64,000 nt of DNA from contig NZ_FSRA01000002.1 of the NCBI RefSeq assembly GCF_900129465.1, positions 1 through 64,000 on the forward strand, in the 5' to 3' direction. The notes beneath the pieces are model-generated. The model did not search any database and had not been told where the DNA came from. It worked only from the letters and a program-made list of their open reading frames with translations. The stretch's first letter is position 1. Each line of letters begins with the position of its first letter. The stretch is from Chitinophaga niabensis (GTDB lineage: Bacteria > Bacteroidota > Bacteroidia > Chitinophagales > Chitinophagaceae). Shown here one piece after another: positions 24,922-33,163 of this stretch. The translations under genes and the position numbers were made by a program.

Positions 24922-25655
24922 CCATTAGAACACTGATAGTAGACGACGAGCCTCATGCGGTGGATATCATAAAGCGATATGCTGCTAATGTTCCCGGGAT
25001 AGAAATTGTAGCAACCTGCAACAATGCTATTCAGGCTTTCCAGCTTATTCAAAACACCAAAATAGATTTGATCTTCCTGGATATAAAAATGCCGGGGCTT
25101 TCAGGAACAGATCTTGTACGCAGCCTCAAATCTCCTCCACTGGTCATATTCACAACTGCCTACCAGGAATATGCACTTGACGGATTCGATCTAAATGCCA
25201 TTGATTACCTGGTAAAACCCATTCCCTTGAATCGGTTCCTGCGGGCAATCGATAAGGTAATGCAGTTTATTAACGGTGATAAGAACCGGACAGACACACA
25301 GGAACTTAAGCCTGCACCAATAGAACCGGCAAATCATTTTCTGTATCTGCGGATAGATCGCCGTTTAATAAAGGTCAATACGCAAGACATATTATGGATT
25401 GAAAGTGTAAAGGATTATATAAAAGTGATCACTACCGAAAAAGTACTGATCACTAAACAAAAGATCAGTGTAGTAGAAAAGCTGCTTCCTATAAGTGAGT
25501 TCATGCGGATTCACCGTTCTTATATCATTCCCATTGATTACATTGAAAGTTACCATCCCAATTATATTGTTATAGCAGGAAATAAAATCCCCATCGGCCG
25601 TAACTACAAGCAGGCATGCGCCAGAATATTCGACCAGCCAACTGGCAATCTATAA
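24918..25655 (+). CDS. LytTR-family response regulator
   Basis: 245 residues. The receiver domain (1-120) has acidic residues D9/D10, phosphorylation site D55 (FLDIKMPGLSG) and K104 or so in YLVKPIP. A LytTR DNA-binding domain follows from about residue 143 (FLYLRIDRRLIKV, DILWIESVKDYIKV, FMRIHRSYIIP, IPIGRNYK). LytTR proteins bind short direct or paired motifs upstream of target promoters. A 10-base motif shared by the two nearby cupin promoters is a good candidate site. Coupled to the LytS kinase upstream. Confidence 0.94.
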   Translation: MTIRTLIVDDEPHAVDIIKRYAANVPGIEIVATCNNAIQAFQLIQNTKIDLIFLDIKMPGLSGTDLVRSLKSPPLVIFTTAYQEYALDGFDLNAIDYLVKPIPLNRFLRAIDKVMQFINGDKNRTDTQELKPAPIEPANHFLYLRIDRRLIKVNTQDILWIESVKDYIKVITTEKVLITKQKISVVEKLLPISEFMRIHRSYIIPIDYIESYHPNYIVIAGNKIPIGRNYKQACARIFDQPTGNL

Positions 25656-25699
25656 TCCCTTTACCTCCCAAAACAACATTACAACGACAAAATCCGCCA

Positions 25700-25709
25700 T
25701 ATGTCGATC
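25700..25709 (+). promoter_or_regulatory. Candidate LytTR regulator site upstream of cupin 1
   Basis: TATGTCGATC lies 61 bases before the ATG at 25771 and is directly followed by AAATTTG, a weak -7-like element; there is no -33 TTTG. The same 10 bases occur on the other strand 58 bases before the second cupin gene (27535-27544). This spacing suits an activator that replaces the -33 contact. Confidence 0.5.
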
Positions 25710-25770
25710 AAATTTGTATAGCCCGGAGAATACCACCAAACTTGCACTCTCAAACTTAAACAGACCTTAT

Positions 25771-26226
25771 ATGGATTTACAAAAAGACCAATTCAGGAGC
25801 TATCAGGGTGGATATTTCAGAACACTTATTGCTCCCGATCAAACCGGTAATGCTCTGGCATTGCTGGAACTCACTTTACCCCAAGGTGCAGAACCCCCAG
25901 CCCACATCCACAACAATGAAGATGAATCTTTTTATGTCGTAGAAGGCCAGGTATCGGTAAGCGTTGCCGGTTCAGCAACCGTGCTTAACCCAGGTGAAGC
26001 ATTATTTGCACCCAGGAATGTTCCTCACTCGTTTCGTATCCTCACAGAAAAAGCAACGATCATTAACCTGATAACTCCGGGCACACTCTGGAATTATTTC
26101 ATAGAATTCAGCAGCCCGATCGAAGGGATCCCCCAAATCGCTATCCCCTCAATAGCACCGCCAGAGGATATTTTAAAACAGATGATCAATGTAATCACCG
26201 ACCGGTATAAAGTAAGTTTTATTTAA
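25771..26226 (+). CDS. Cupin domain protein (cupin 1)
   Basis: 151 residues from the ATG at 25771 (MDLQKDQFRSYQGG); the frame is open upstream but has no good start. A single cupin barrel has motif 1 in HIHNNEDESFYVVEG (metal ligands His, His, Glu) and motif 2 in NPGEALFAPRNVPHSF. Such small cupins bind a metal and may be dioxygenases, isomerases or sugar/quercetinase-like enzymes; the substrate cannot be told. It lies 115 bases after the LytTR regulator and 16 bases before a YceI lipoprotein, with which it is likely co-transcribed. Confidence 0.85.
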   Translation: MDLQKDQFRSYQGGYFRTLIAPDQTGNALALLELTLPQGAEPPAHIHNNEDESFYVVEGQVSVSVAGSATVLNPGEALFAPRNVPHSFRILTEKATIINLITPGTLWNYFIEFSSPIEGIPQIAIPSIAPPEDILKQMINVITDRYKVSFI

Positions 26227-26242
26227 ATCAATATATCTAAAA

Positions 26243-26851
26243 ATGAAAGCAATTTTATATCTCTATATATCACTCTTAGTTGTATTTGCTGCCTGCTCAT
26301 CCAATCAACCCAAGGCAAACAAAACATTCCGGATCGTTGAAAACCGTTCTGTCGTGGAATGGAAAGGCTCAGCTCCTACACATTTTCATAAGGGAACATT
26401 CCAGGTAACCGGCTCTTTCGAAACCAATGGCGAAGGAAATATAACCAGTGGTCAATTTGTAATCCCCATCGCCAGTATTATCAATACCGATCTTCCTGAG
26501 CCCGCGAAGAACGAGCTTATCAATCATTTAAAAAGCCCTGATTTCTTTAACCTTGCACAGCACCCGGAAGCAAGTTTTCGTATTAATAACGTGCTCTATG
26601 AGGGCGAGCAAAAACCTGATTCCAACCAGGTTACAGTAGTAGGTGATTTTTCCATGATCGGCCAGACACACCCTATCAATTTTATAGCTAGTGTAATACA
26701 TGAAGGAGACAGGATTTCAGTAGAGGCAACATTTAGCATCAACCGCCTTAAATGGGGAATGACAAGTTTTAGTGATCCCAAAGCTGAACTTTATATCCTA
26801 CCGGACGTTGAGCTAAAATTACATATCCAGGCAGAAAAAACAATGCACTAA
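26243..26851 (+). CDS. YceI family lipoprotein
   Basis: 202 residues. A lipoprotein signal (MKAILYLYISLLVVFAAC, Cys18) is followed by the YceI lipocalin-like barrel. Its marks are SVVEWKGSAPTHFHKGTF, the LKSPDFFNLAQHPEASF segment and LKWGMTSF near the end. YceI proteins bind isoprenoid or fatty lipids in the periplasm and are often induced by stress. It is 16 bases after cupin 1, probably in one operon under the adjacent LytS/LytTR pair. Confidence 0.92.
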   Translation: MKAILYLYISLLVVFAACSSNQPKANKTFRIVENRSVVEWKGSAPTHFHKGTFQVTGSFETNGEGNITSGQFVIPIASIINTDLPEPAKNELINHLKSPDFFNLAQHPEASFRINNVLYEGEQKPDSNQVTVVGDFSMIGQTHPINFIASVIHEGDRISVEATFSINRLKWGMTSFSDPKAELYILPDVELKLHIQAEKTMH

Positions 26852-26880
26852 AGCAGCTAAAACTGTTATCCCAAAACTAA

Positions 26881-26916
26881 AAAAGCCTGCCAACAAAAGT
26901 TGAGCAGGCCTTTTTG
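26881..26916. terminator. Bidirectional terminator between YceI and cupin 2
   Basis: The stem AAGCCTGC-CAAC with loop AAAA and complement GTTG-A-GCAGGC is flanked by A- and T-runs, so it serves both converging genes. Confidence 0.88.
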
Positions 26917-26928
26917 ATAACTAAAGTT

Positions 26929-27477
26929 TCATTCAGCATTTAAACAATATTTCGCTATAAGCTTCTTGTCTACTTTCCCGATCCGCGCAAGAATATTGAA
27001 AAAGATAAGTAATGGCGACAATAATGCCAGGGCACCAGGTTGGTGCATATCACTCATTCGTGTAACAACGGCCAGATCTAATAAGCTCAGCGGTATTCCT
27101 TTGCCATTTGTTCGTTTATCCCTCGCCAGACCGTACAAGATGCAGAGCGCATTTTCAAATCCACTAAATCCTGGTTGTACAATGGTAGTGAAAACTACCG
27201 GGGCACCAAACTCATTGGCAAAACGGTGCGCCTGCCCTTTTTCTATTATAAATTTCTGGCCTGGCAGCAACTTCACCACCATATTCTTCAAGTAGAGCGT
27301 TAATTCTCCTTCAGTAACTACGAAGGTCTCTGAAAAATTCTTATGATAATGCATAGGTGTTCCCCCGCCAGGCATCAGCTTTACAACTAATGTGCTGATG
27401 CGCCCGTTAGTTTCGGCGGCAGTTTGTGTGAAAGTTATTTCGTCCTTTATGACCGGATTAATAATCGTTTTCTTCAT
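26929..27477 (-). CDS. Cupin domain protein (cupin 2) with C-terminal helices
   Basis: 182 residues. The cupin barrel occupies about residues 20-105, with motif 1 in MHYHKNFSETFVVTEG and motif 2 in LPGQKFIIEKGQAHRF. A C-terminal extension of about 70 residues includes a hydrophobic stretch (ALALLSPLLIFFNILA) that could be a membrane helix or a packing helix. The ligands (His, His, Glu, His) are present. It is convergent with the cupin 1/YceI genes and carries the same 10-base upstream motif as cupin 1, so all may answer to the same regulator. Substrate unknown. Confidence 0.83.
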   Translation of the reverse strand: MKKTIINPVIKDEITFTQTAAETNGRISTLVVKLMPGGGTPMHYHKNFSETFVVTEGELTLYLKNMVVKLLPGQKFIIEKGQAHRFANEFGAPVVFTTIVQPGFSGFENALCILYGLARDKRTNGKGIPLSLLDLAVVTRMSDMHQPGALALLSPLLIFFNILARIGKVDKKLIAKYCLNAE

Positions 27478-27534
27478 CGGATCTTATTATGTTTAATGTC
27501 AATTTTAACCGAAGAAAACGGATCTGCAAAGACA

Positions 27535-27544
27535 GATCGACATA
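27535..27544 (-). promoter_or_regulatory. Candidate LytTR regulator site upstream of cupin 2
   Basis: On the minus strand this reads TATGTCGATC, identical to the site upstream of cupin 1, 58 bases before the cupin 2 ATG. It is followed by TGTCTTTG, one base off TAnnTTTG, again with no -33 TTTG. Confidence 0.5.
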
Positions 27545-27620
27545 AAGCAACTTCTATATGTAAACACCAAAAATTGTCGACAGTCGTCAATTCTGGCAGA
27601 AATCTTGTACTCTACCCTAT

Positions 27621-29207
27621 ATGGAAAACCAACACACCCCCTGGTGGCAAAAAGCCATCATCTACCAAATATACCCCCGCTCCTATCAGGACAGTAACGG
27701 AGACGGCGTCGGTGACCTCCAGGGCATCCTCAACCGCCTGGATCATCTCCAGTGGCTGGGCATTGATGCCATATGGCTCTCTCCCATCTTCCCCTCTCCC
27801 ATGGCTGATTTTGGCTACGATGTAAGTGATTATACAGGCGTGCATGAGATCTTCGGCAACCTGGAAGACCTCGAGGCATTAATAGACGCAGCCCACCAAA
27901 GAGGCATAAAACTGCTGTTGGACCTCGTCCCCAATCATACATCCAACGAACATCCCTGGTTCCTGGAATCCCGCTCTTCCAGAGACAACCCCAAACGCAA
28001 CTGGTACATCTGGCAGGATACAATCCCGAACAACTGGCTCAGCGTATTCGGCGGTAATGCCTGGGAATGGGATGAACTTACCCAACAATATTACTACCAC
28101 GCCTTCCTCAAAGAACAACCGGACCTCAACTGGAGAAACCCGGAAGTACAGGAAGCGATGTTCAACGTAATGCGTTTCTGGCTGAACAAAGGAATAGACG
28201 GATTCAGGGTAGATGTACTCTGGTTCATTTTCAAAGATGAACAACTGAGGAATAATCCACCAAATCCTGATTACACACGGTACATGCCGGATTACGACCA
28301 GCTGTTGCCTGTGTATTCCACAGACCAGCCCGAAGTACAGGACATCACACGCAAAATGAGAAGTGTACTGGAAGAATATGAAGGTGACCGTGTACTGATA
28401 GCAGAAGTATACCTTCCCATCAAAGAACTGATGGTGTATTATGGCGTAGATAACAAGGGCGCTCATCTTCCCTTTAACTTCCTCCTGCTGTCACTCCCCT
28501 GGGATGCCACGCAAATTGCCACCACTATAGATCATTATGAAGGGGCATTACCTGCTCAAAGTTGGCCAAACTGGGTGCTCAGCAACCACGACAGACCACG
28601 CATCGCCAGCCGTGTTGGTGCAGAGCAGGCGTTAATAGCCGCAATGCTGCTACTAACGCTACGTGGCACACCCACCATTTATTACGGAGATGAAATAGGC
28701 ATGCGCGATGTAGCCATCCCTTTCAACGAAATAAAAGATCCGCAAGGGCTGAACATGCCGGATAAAAACCTCAGCAGAGATCCCTCACGCACACCTATGC
28801 AATGGGATAATACTAAAAACGCAGGCTTCTCGGAAAGTACCCCATGGCTAAGATTAGATAAAGCATATGCCCGCGTGAACGTCCAGGAACAAAAGAACAA
28901 CCCGCATTCAACACTAAACCTCTATAAAAAACTAATAACTATAAGAAAAACAGAACCCGCCTTAGAAACAGGGAACTACATATCCGTTCATTCAGATAAT
29001 CAAATGATCGCATACATCAGGAAGGACGAAAATGGCCCTGGATTCCTGATTGTCCTTAACCTCACCCACAGACCCTGTTACTTCAAATCGAATTTCAATG
29101 GCGTAATTGAAATAGCTACATCCCCTGAATTGGAAGGCTACACCGTCAGCGGCACGATCAGCCTCGATGGAGACGAAGGAGTAGTAATAAGATTAAAAGG
29201 CAACTAA
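27621..29207 (+). CDS. GH13 alpha-glucosidase / oligo-1,6-glucosidase type
   Basis: 528 residues, no signal peptide, so probably cytoplasmic. The four GH13 regions are clear: DLVPNHTS (101-108), GFRVDVLW with nucleophile D198, LIAEVY with acid/base E262, and SNHDRPR with D324. The opening WWQKAIIYQIYPRSYQDSNG is typical of alpha-glucosidases and trehalose-type GH13 enzymes that act on short alpha-glucosides. It likely hydrolyses alpha-1,4 or alpha-1,6 bonds of maltose/isomaltose-type sugars. No transporter or regulator gene for such sugars is adjacent, so it appears to be a single-gene unit. Confidence 0.93.
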   Translation: MENQHTPWWQKAIIYQIYPRSYQDSNGDGVGDLQGILNRLDHLQWLGIDAIWLSPIFPSPMADFGYDVSDYTGVHEIFGNLEDLEALIDAAHQRGIKLLLDLVPNHTSNEHPWFLESRSSRDNPKRNWYIWQDTIPNNWLSVFGGNAWEWDELTQQYYYHAFLKEQPDLNWRNPEVQEAMFNVMRFWLNKGIDGFRVDVLWFIFKDEQLRNNPPNPDYTRYMPDYDQLLPVYSTDQPEVQDITRKMRSVLEEYEGDRVLIAEVYLPIKELMVYYGVDNKGAHLPFNFLLLSLPWDATQIATTIDHYEGALPAQSWPNWVLSNHDRPRIASRVGAEQALIAAMLLLTLRGTPTIYYGDEIGMRDVAIPFNEIKDPQGLNMPDKNLSRDPSRTPMQWDNTKNAGFSESTPWLRLDKAYARVNVQEQKNNPHSTLNLYKKLITIRKTEPALETGNYISVHSDNQMIAYIRKDENGPGFLIVLNLTHRPCYFKSNFNGVIEIATSPELEGYTVSGTISLDGDEGVVIRLKGN

Positions 29208-29369
29208 AACTCTATTAACACCGTATATAAAAGAAACAACTCATAAATAACACAAACATACAACGCAACTAATTGTTGTTTACTGCTGTTGTACCACTTT
29301 TGGGGTATCACCCACCCCGCCTGGCAATTTATCTTTGATAACCACCTATACTGATAAAAACGAAGGACC

Positions 29370-30032
29370 ATGCCATCATTTACCGACACCGAATTACAGA
29401 TGAAGTTCTGCGAAGGATTTACCTTCTTTCCTTTCAAGTCTCTTGAGCAACACGGCACACTGATCTATAAATCTTATGCCGGAGACGACAACCTGAAAAA
29501 AGTATTGGAATGGAGCAGCAAGGAACATAGTCTCAGCCAATACATTACTAAAATCTCCAAAAAGATAAAACGGCAGGATCTTCCCGCAGCCTCAGAACTC
29601 CTCCAAACATTAAACGATGCAGGAGACTGGTGGGAAGCACATCCCCTGTCAAGGAACAACAGCCTCCTTGCTAAAAAGCTCCAGGAATACCACAGCCTCA
29701 CAAACATCTATCACCAGAAAACGCTGCTGCCAACCATAGCCAAGCTGACGGACAAACATCGCAGCATCAGTGTGAAAGGCATCATGCAAATGGAAGAGGA
29801 TATGCAGCAGTTTGTACAGGATACAGATACGCTGCTTAATTTCCTGAAAGACCAGACAGGTAAAAAGAGCAGCTACGCTCCCCGTATGCTGGATGCAGAA
29901 GACAGGGAATATCTTTCAAAAATGGCCAGCGCAATTGAGGCATTCAGGGCATTGCAGGAAAGGAATGTTTATTTGCTGGATGCCTGGAAAACGCACCAGA
30001 TGATCCATAATAGTCGCAGGGCAATGAATTAA
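29370..30032 (+). CDS. Unrecognised cytoplasmic helical protein
   Basis: 220 residues, no signal peptide or membrane segment. It is largely alpha-helical and charged, with segments such as KKLQEYHSLTNIYHQK and MEEDMQQFVQDTDTLLNFLK that look like long amphipathic helices. I recognise no domain. TATCTTTG at 29330-29337 is a good -7 element 33 bases upstream, without a matching -33. The stop lies only 2 bases from the stop of the convergent dnaE2 gene, so the transcripts must overlap. The gene may be real on grounds of length and codon character; function unknown. Confidence 0.65.
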   Translation: MPSFTDTELQMKFCEGFTFFPFKSLEQHGTLIYKSYAGDDNLKKVLEWSSKEHSLSQYITKISKKIKRQDLPAASELLQTLNDAGDWWEAHPLSRNNSLLAKKLQEYHSLTNIYHQKTLLPTIAKLTDKHRSISVKGIMQMEEDMQQFVQDTDTLLNFLKDQTGKKSSYAPRMLDAEDREYLSKMASAIEAFRALQERNVYLLDAWKTHQMIHNSRRAMN

Positions 30033-30034
30033 TA

Positions 30035-33000
30035 TTATTTAAAATTCCTTCCCTTATAGAACACATCTTTGATCACCGGCTGCTCGTCGTTCTCCGGAAT
30101 GGTAAGCCCGCGCAATAGTTTCGTAAGATTGAAACATTGCTGAACGATCACATGCACCACCTCTCCTTCCCGCTGCACTTTGCCTTCTACCATCAGCAGC
30201 CTGGATTGCAGGATCTCTTTGCGGTACTTCTCAAACAATGCCTCAAATACTACCAGGTTAGAAAAACTGGTTTCATCTTCAATCGTAATAAAACATACTC
30301 CGCTGGCTGTTCCCGGCCTTTGCCGCACCAGCACCAATCCGGCTACTTTTACAATGGTACCGTCTTTTACTTCACTCGTTTCCTGGGTGGTCAATACATG
30401 CAGCAACTTTAATTTCTCACGCACAAAACTTACAGGATGAGCTTTCAGGGATAAAGTGGTGGCCGCATAATCCTGGATCACATGCTCTGCATCTGTCATG
30501 AATGGCAGGGAAACCTGCACCTCTTTAACTGATTGCCCTGCAAACATCTCAACCGGCCTGTCGTGCAAAGCCGTCACTTCCCATAATGCCTGTCTGCGAT
30601 CCAGCGCCATCGAACGAAAGGCATCTGCATCCGCCAGTTTTTCCAGCGCTGTTTCTGATACACCGGCTTCCCGTAATGCAGTCACACTTGTATATCCTGT
30701 TCCGCGATGTGCTATCAGCACCTGCATATCTTCATCTTTCAGTCCGTTCACCTGCCGGAATCCAAGGCGTAAGGCACGGGAATGTTCTTCCAGCGTATTA
30801 TCCCACATGGAACAGTTCACATCTACCGGCATTACGGTTACGCCATGTTTACGCGCATCTATCACAATCTGCGCCGGTTGATAAAAGCCCATGGGCATAC
30901 TGTTCAATAATGCTGCGGCAAATACATCAGGATAAAAACATTTAAGCCAGGAGCTGATATATACCAGCAACGCAAAACTGGCAGCATGGCTTTCCGGGAA
31001 ACCGTAACTACCAAAGCCTTCCAATTGACGGAAAACGCGGCGTGCAAAGGCTTCCTCATATCCTTTTGCCACCATGCCGTCCACTAATTTTTTCTGAAAC
31101 TTAGTTACCTGGCCATGTGCTTTGAATGTAGCCATGCTTCGCCGCAATTCATCTGCTTCTGCCGGCGTGAACCCTGCAGCCACGATGGCAATCTTCATCG
31201 CCTGTTCCTGGAATAATGGTACCCCTAATGTCCGGTTAAGGATCTCTTCCAATTCCTTGGAAGGATAAGTAACAACTTCTTCTCCATTACGCCGCTTCAG
31301 GTAAGGATGTACCATATCTCCCTGAATAGGTCCCGGTCGTACAATGGCCACTTCTATCACCAGGTCATAAAAATTTTTAGGACGTAACCGGGGAAGCATA
31401 GACATCTGCGCCCTGCTCTCGATCTGGAATACACCAAGTGTATCAGCATGACTGATCATCTCGTACACCCTGGGGTCATCCTGTGGAATATTGGCCAGCG
31501 TAAGGTTCAGGCCATAATGCTGCTTTGCCAGATCAAACGCTTTTCGGATGCAGGTTAACATACCCAATGCCAGTACATCTATTTTCAAAAATCCAAGTAC
31601 ATCAATATCATCCTTATTCCATTCTATACTCGTTCTGTTTTCCATACGAGCATTCATGATCGGGCACAGGTCAGTAAGTTTTCCTCTTGTGATCACAAAG
31701 CCACCGGTATGCTGCCCCAACTGTCTTGGGAAACCCAGCATTTGTTCTGATAGTTCCAGCACTTTGCGCAGATGCGGATCAGTAGGGTCCAGCCCCTGCT
31801 CTACGATACGTGGTTCATCCAAGCCCTCATCCGTAAAATGCCATGCGCCGCTTAAACGTTCTATAATATCTACGGATAAACCCATCGCTTTCCCCACATC
31901 CCTGATGGAGCCTTTATGGCGTTGCTGCGTAACGGTAGCAACAATAGCTGCACGATCGCGGCCATACTTCTCATAAATATACTGGATCACTTCTTCGCGC
32001 CGCTCATGTTCAAAGTCCACATCAATATCCGGTGGTTCATTCCTGGCGGATGATATAAACCGTTCAAACAGCAGATCAAATTTTGTTGGGTTAACGGCAG
32101 TAATACCAAGACAAAAACAAATGGTAGAGTTTGCGGCAGAACCACGGCCCTGGCACAGGATATTCTGCTGCCGGGCAAATCTTACAATATCATGCACTGT
32201 CAGGAAATAAGAAGCATAGTTCTTCTCCTCTATGAACGCCAACTCATAATGGATAGCGGTAGAAATTTTCTCCGGGACCTCATCTCCGAAATGCTCCTTT
32301 GCGCCCTGCCAGGCAAGGTAGGTAAGTTCCTCCTGTGGCGTTCGGCCTTCAGATGTAAGCTCTTCCGGGTATATATACTTAAGGCTATCCAGCGAAAACT
32401 GGCACATCTCCGCAATCTCCTGGCTACGGCGGATAGCATCAGGATATCTCATGAACAAACGCCGCATCTCATCTATCGGTTTCAGGTATCGCTCCGCATT
32501 GCTGTGCAACAGGTATCCTGCATTATGGATCGTACATTTTTCCCGTACACAGGTGAGCACATCCTGCAATTCGCGCCGGGATGGAACATGATAGTACACA
32601 TCGTTCGTGGCTACCATCGGAATGTTCATCTTCTCTCCAAGGCGGGAAAGCCGGTATATTTTTTTCTGATCATCTCCGTCATACGATCTGTTTGCCCCTA
32701 AATACAGGTGGTTACCTATTGCTTCATAATACTCCTGCAAGGCATATTTAAAATCATCATCAAAGTCAAACTGCGCATTGAGCGTGGCTGGTGGCACTAC
32801 AATGAATTTCATTCCCTTGCTGTGCGCATATACATCCTTCCTGTATAAATAGCACTCACCTTTTTCTGCACGAAGATTACCAATTGTGAGCAATGTGGAA
32901 AGCCTGCTATATGCAGGTTGATCTGTGGGATAAGCTAAAAGGCTGGGGCCATCTAATAGGTCCAGCCTGCATGCAGGAATGATGCGGATGCCGTTTTCTT

Positions 33001-33163
33001 TTGCAGCAGCATGCCCGCGCACGATGCCGGCAAAACTGTTACGGTCGGTAATAGCGATCGCATCATAACCATACTCCACTGCCTGTAATACCAGTTCTTC
33101 AGGATGCGATGCGCCCCGTAGAAAACTGAAATTGCTGGTGATCTGTAATTCTGTATAACTCAT
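30035..33163 (-). CDS. dnaE2: Error-prone DNA polymerase III alpha subunit DnaE2
   Basis: 1042 residues from the ATG at 33163 (MSYTELQITSNFSFLRGAS), whose A overlaps the imuB stop (TAATG); an upstream start would overlap imuB further. An N-terminal PHP domain (NFSFLRGASHPEEL, DAIAITDRNSFAG) is followed by the C-family polymerase core with the catalytic aspartates in PPDIDVDFEHERR. Then come the helix-hairpin-helix and OB domains near the C terminus (VKVAGLVLVRQRPGTASG). DnaE2 copies damaged DNA with ImuB and ImuA and makes mutations under DNA stress. It is the last gene of the imuA-imuB-dnaE2 operon. Confidence 0.95.
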   Translation of the reverse strand: MSYTELQITSNFSFLRGASHPEELVLQAVEYGYDAIAITDRNSFAGIVRGHAAAKENGIRIIPACRLDLLDGPSLLAYPTDQPAYSRLSTLLTIGNLRAEKGECYLYRKDVYAHSKGMKFIVVPPATLNAQFDFDDDFKYALQEYYEAIGNHLYLGANRSYDGDDQKKIYRLSRLGEKMNIPMVATNDVYYHVPSRRELQDVLTCVREKCTIHNAGYLLHSNAERYLKPIDEMRRLFMRYPDAIRRSQEIAEMCQFSLDSLKYIYPEELTSEGRTPQEELTYLAWQGAKEHFGDEVPEKISTAIHYELAFIEEKNYASYFLTVHDIVRFARQQNILCQGRGSAANSTICFCLGITAVNPTKFDLLFERFISSARNEPPDIDVDFEHERREEVIQYIYEKYGRDRAAIVATVTQQRHKGSIRDVGKAMGLSVDIIERLSGAWHFTDEGLDEPRIVEQGLDPTDPHLRKVLELSEQMLGFPRQLGQHTGGFVITRGKLTDLCPIMNARMENRTSIEWNKDDIDVLGFLKIDVLALGMLTCIRKAFDLAKQHYGLNLTLANIPQDDPRVYEMISHADTLGVFQIESRAQMSMLPRLRPKNFYDLVIEVAIVRPGPIQGDMVHPYLKRRNGEEVVTYPSKELEEILNRTLGVPLFQEQAMKIAIVAAGFTPAEADELRRSMATFKAHGQVTKFQKKLVDGMVAKGYEEAFARRVFRQLEGFGSYGFPESHAASFALLVYISSWLKCFYPDVFAAALLNSMPMGFYQPAQIVIDARKHGVTVMPVDVNCSMWDNTLEEHSRALRLGFRQVNGLKDEDMQVLIAHRGTGYTSVTALREAGVSETALEKLADADAFRSMALDRRQALWEVTALHDRPVEMFAGQSVKEVQVSLPFMTDAEHVIQDYAATTLSLKAHPVSFVREKLKLLHVLTTQETSEVKDGTIVKVAGLVLVRQRPGTASGVCFITIEDETSFSNLVVFEALFEKYRKEILQSRLLMVEGKVQREGEVVHVIVQQCFNLTKLLRGLTIPENDEQPVIKDVFYKGRNFK

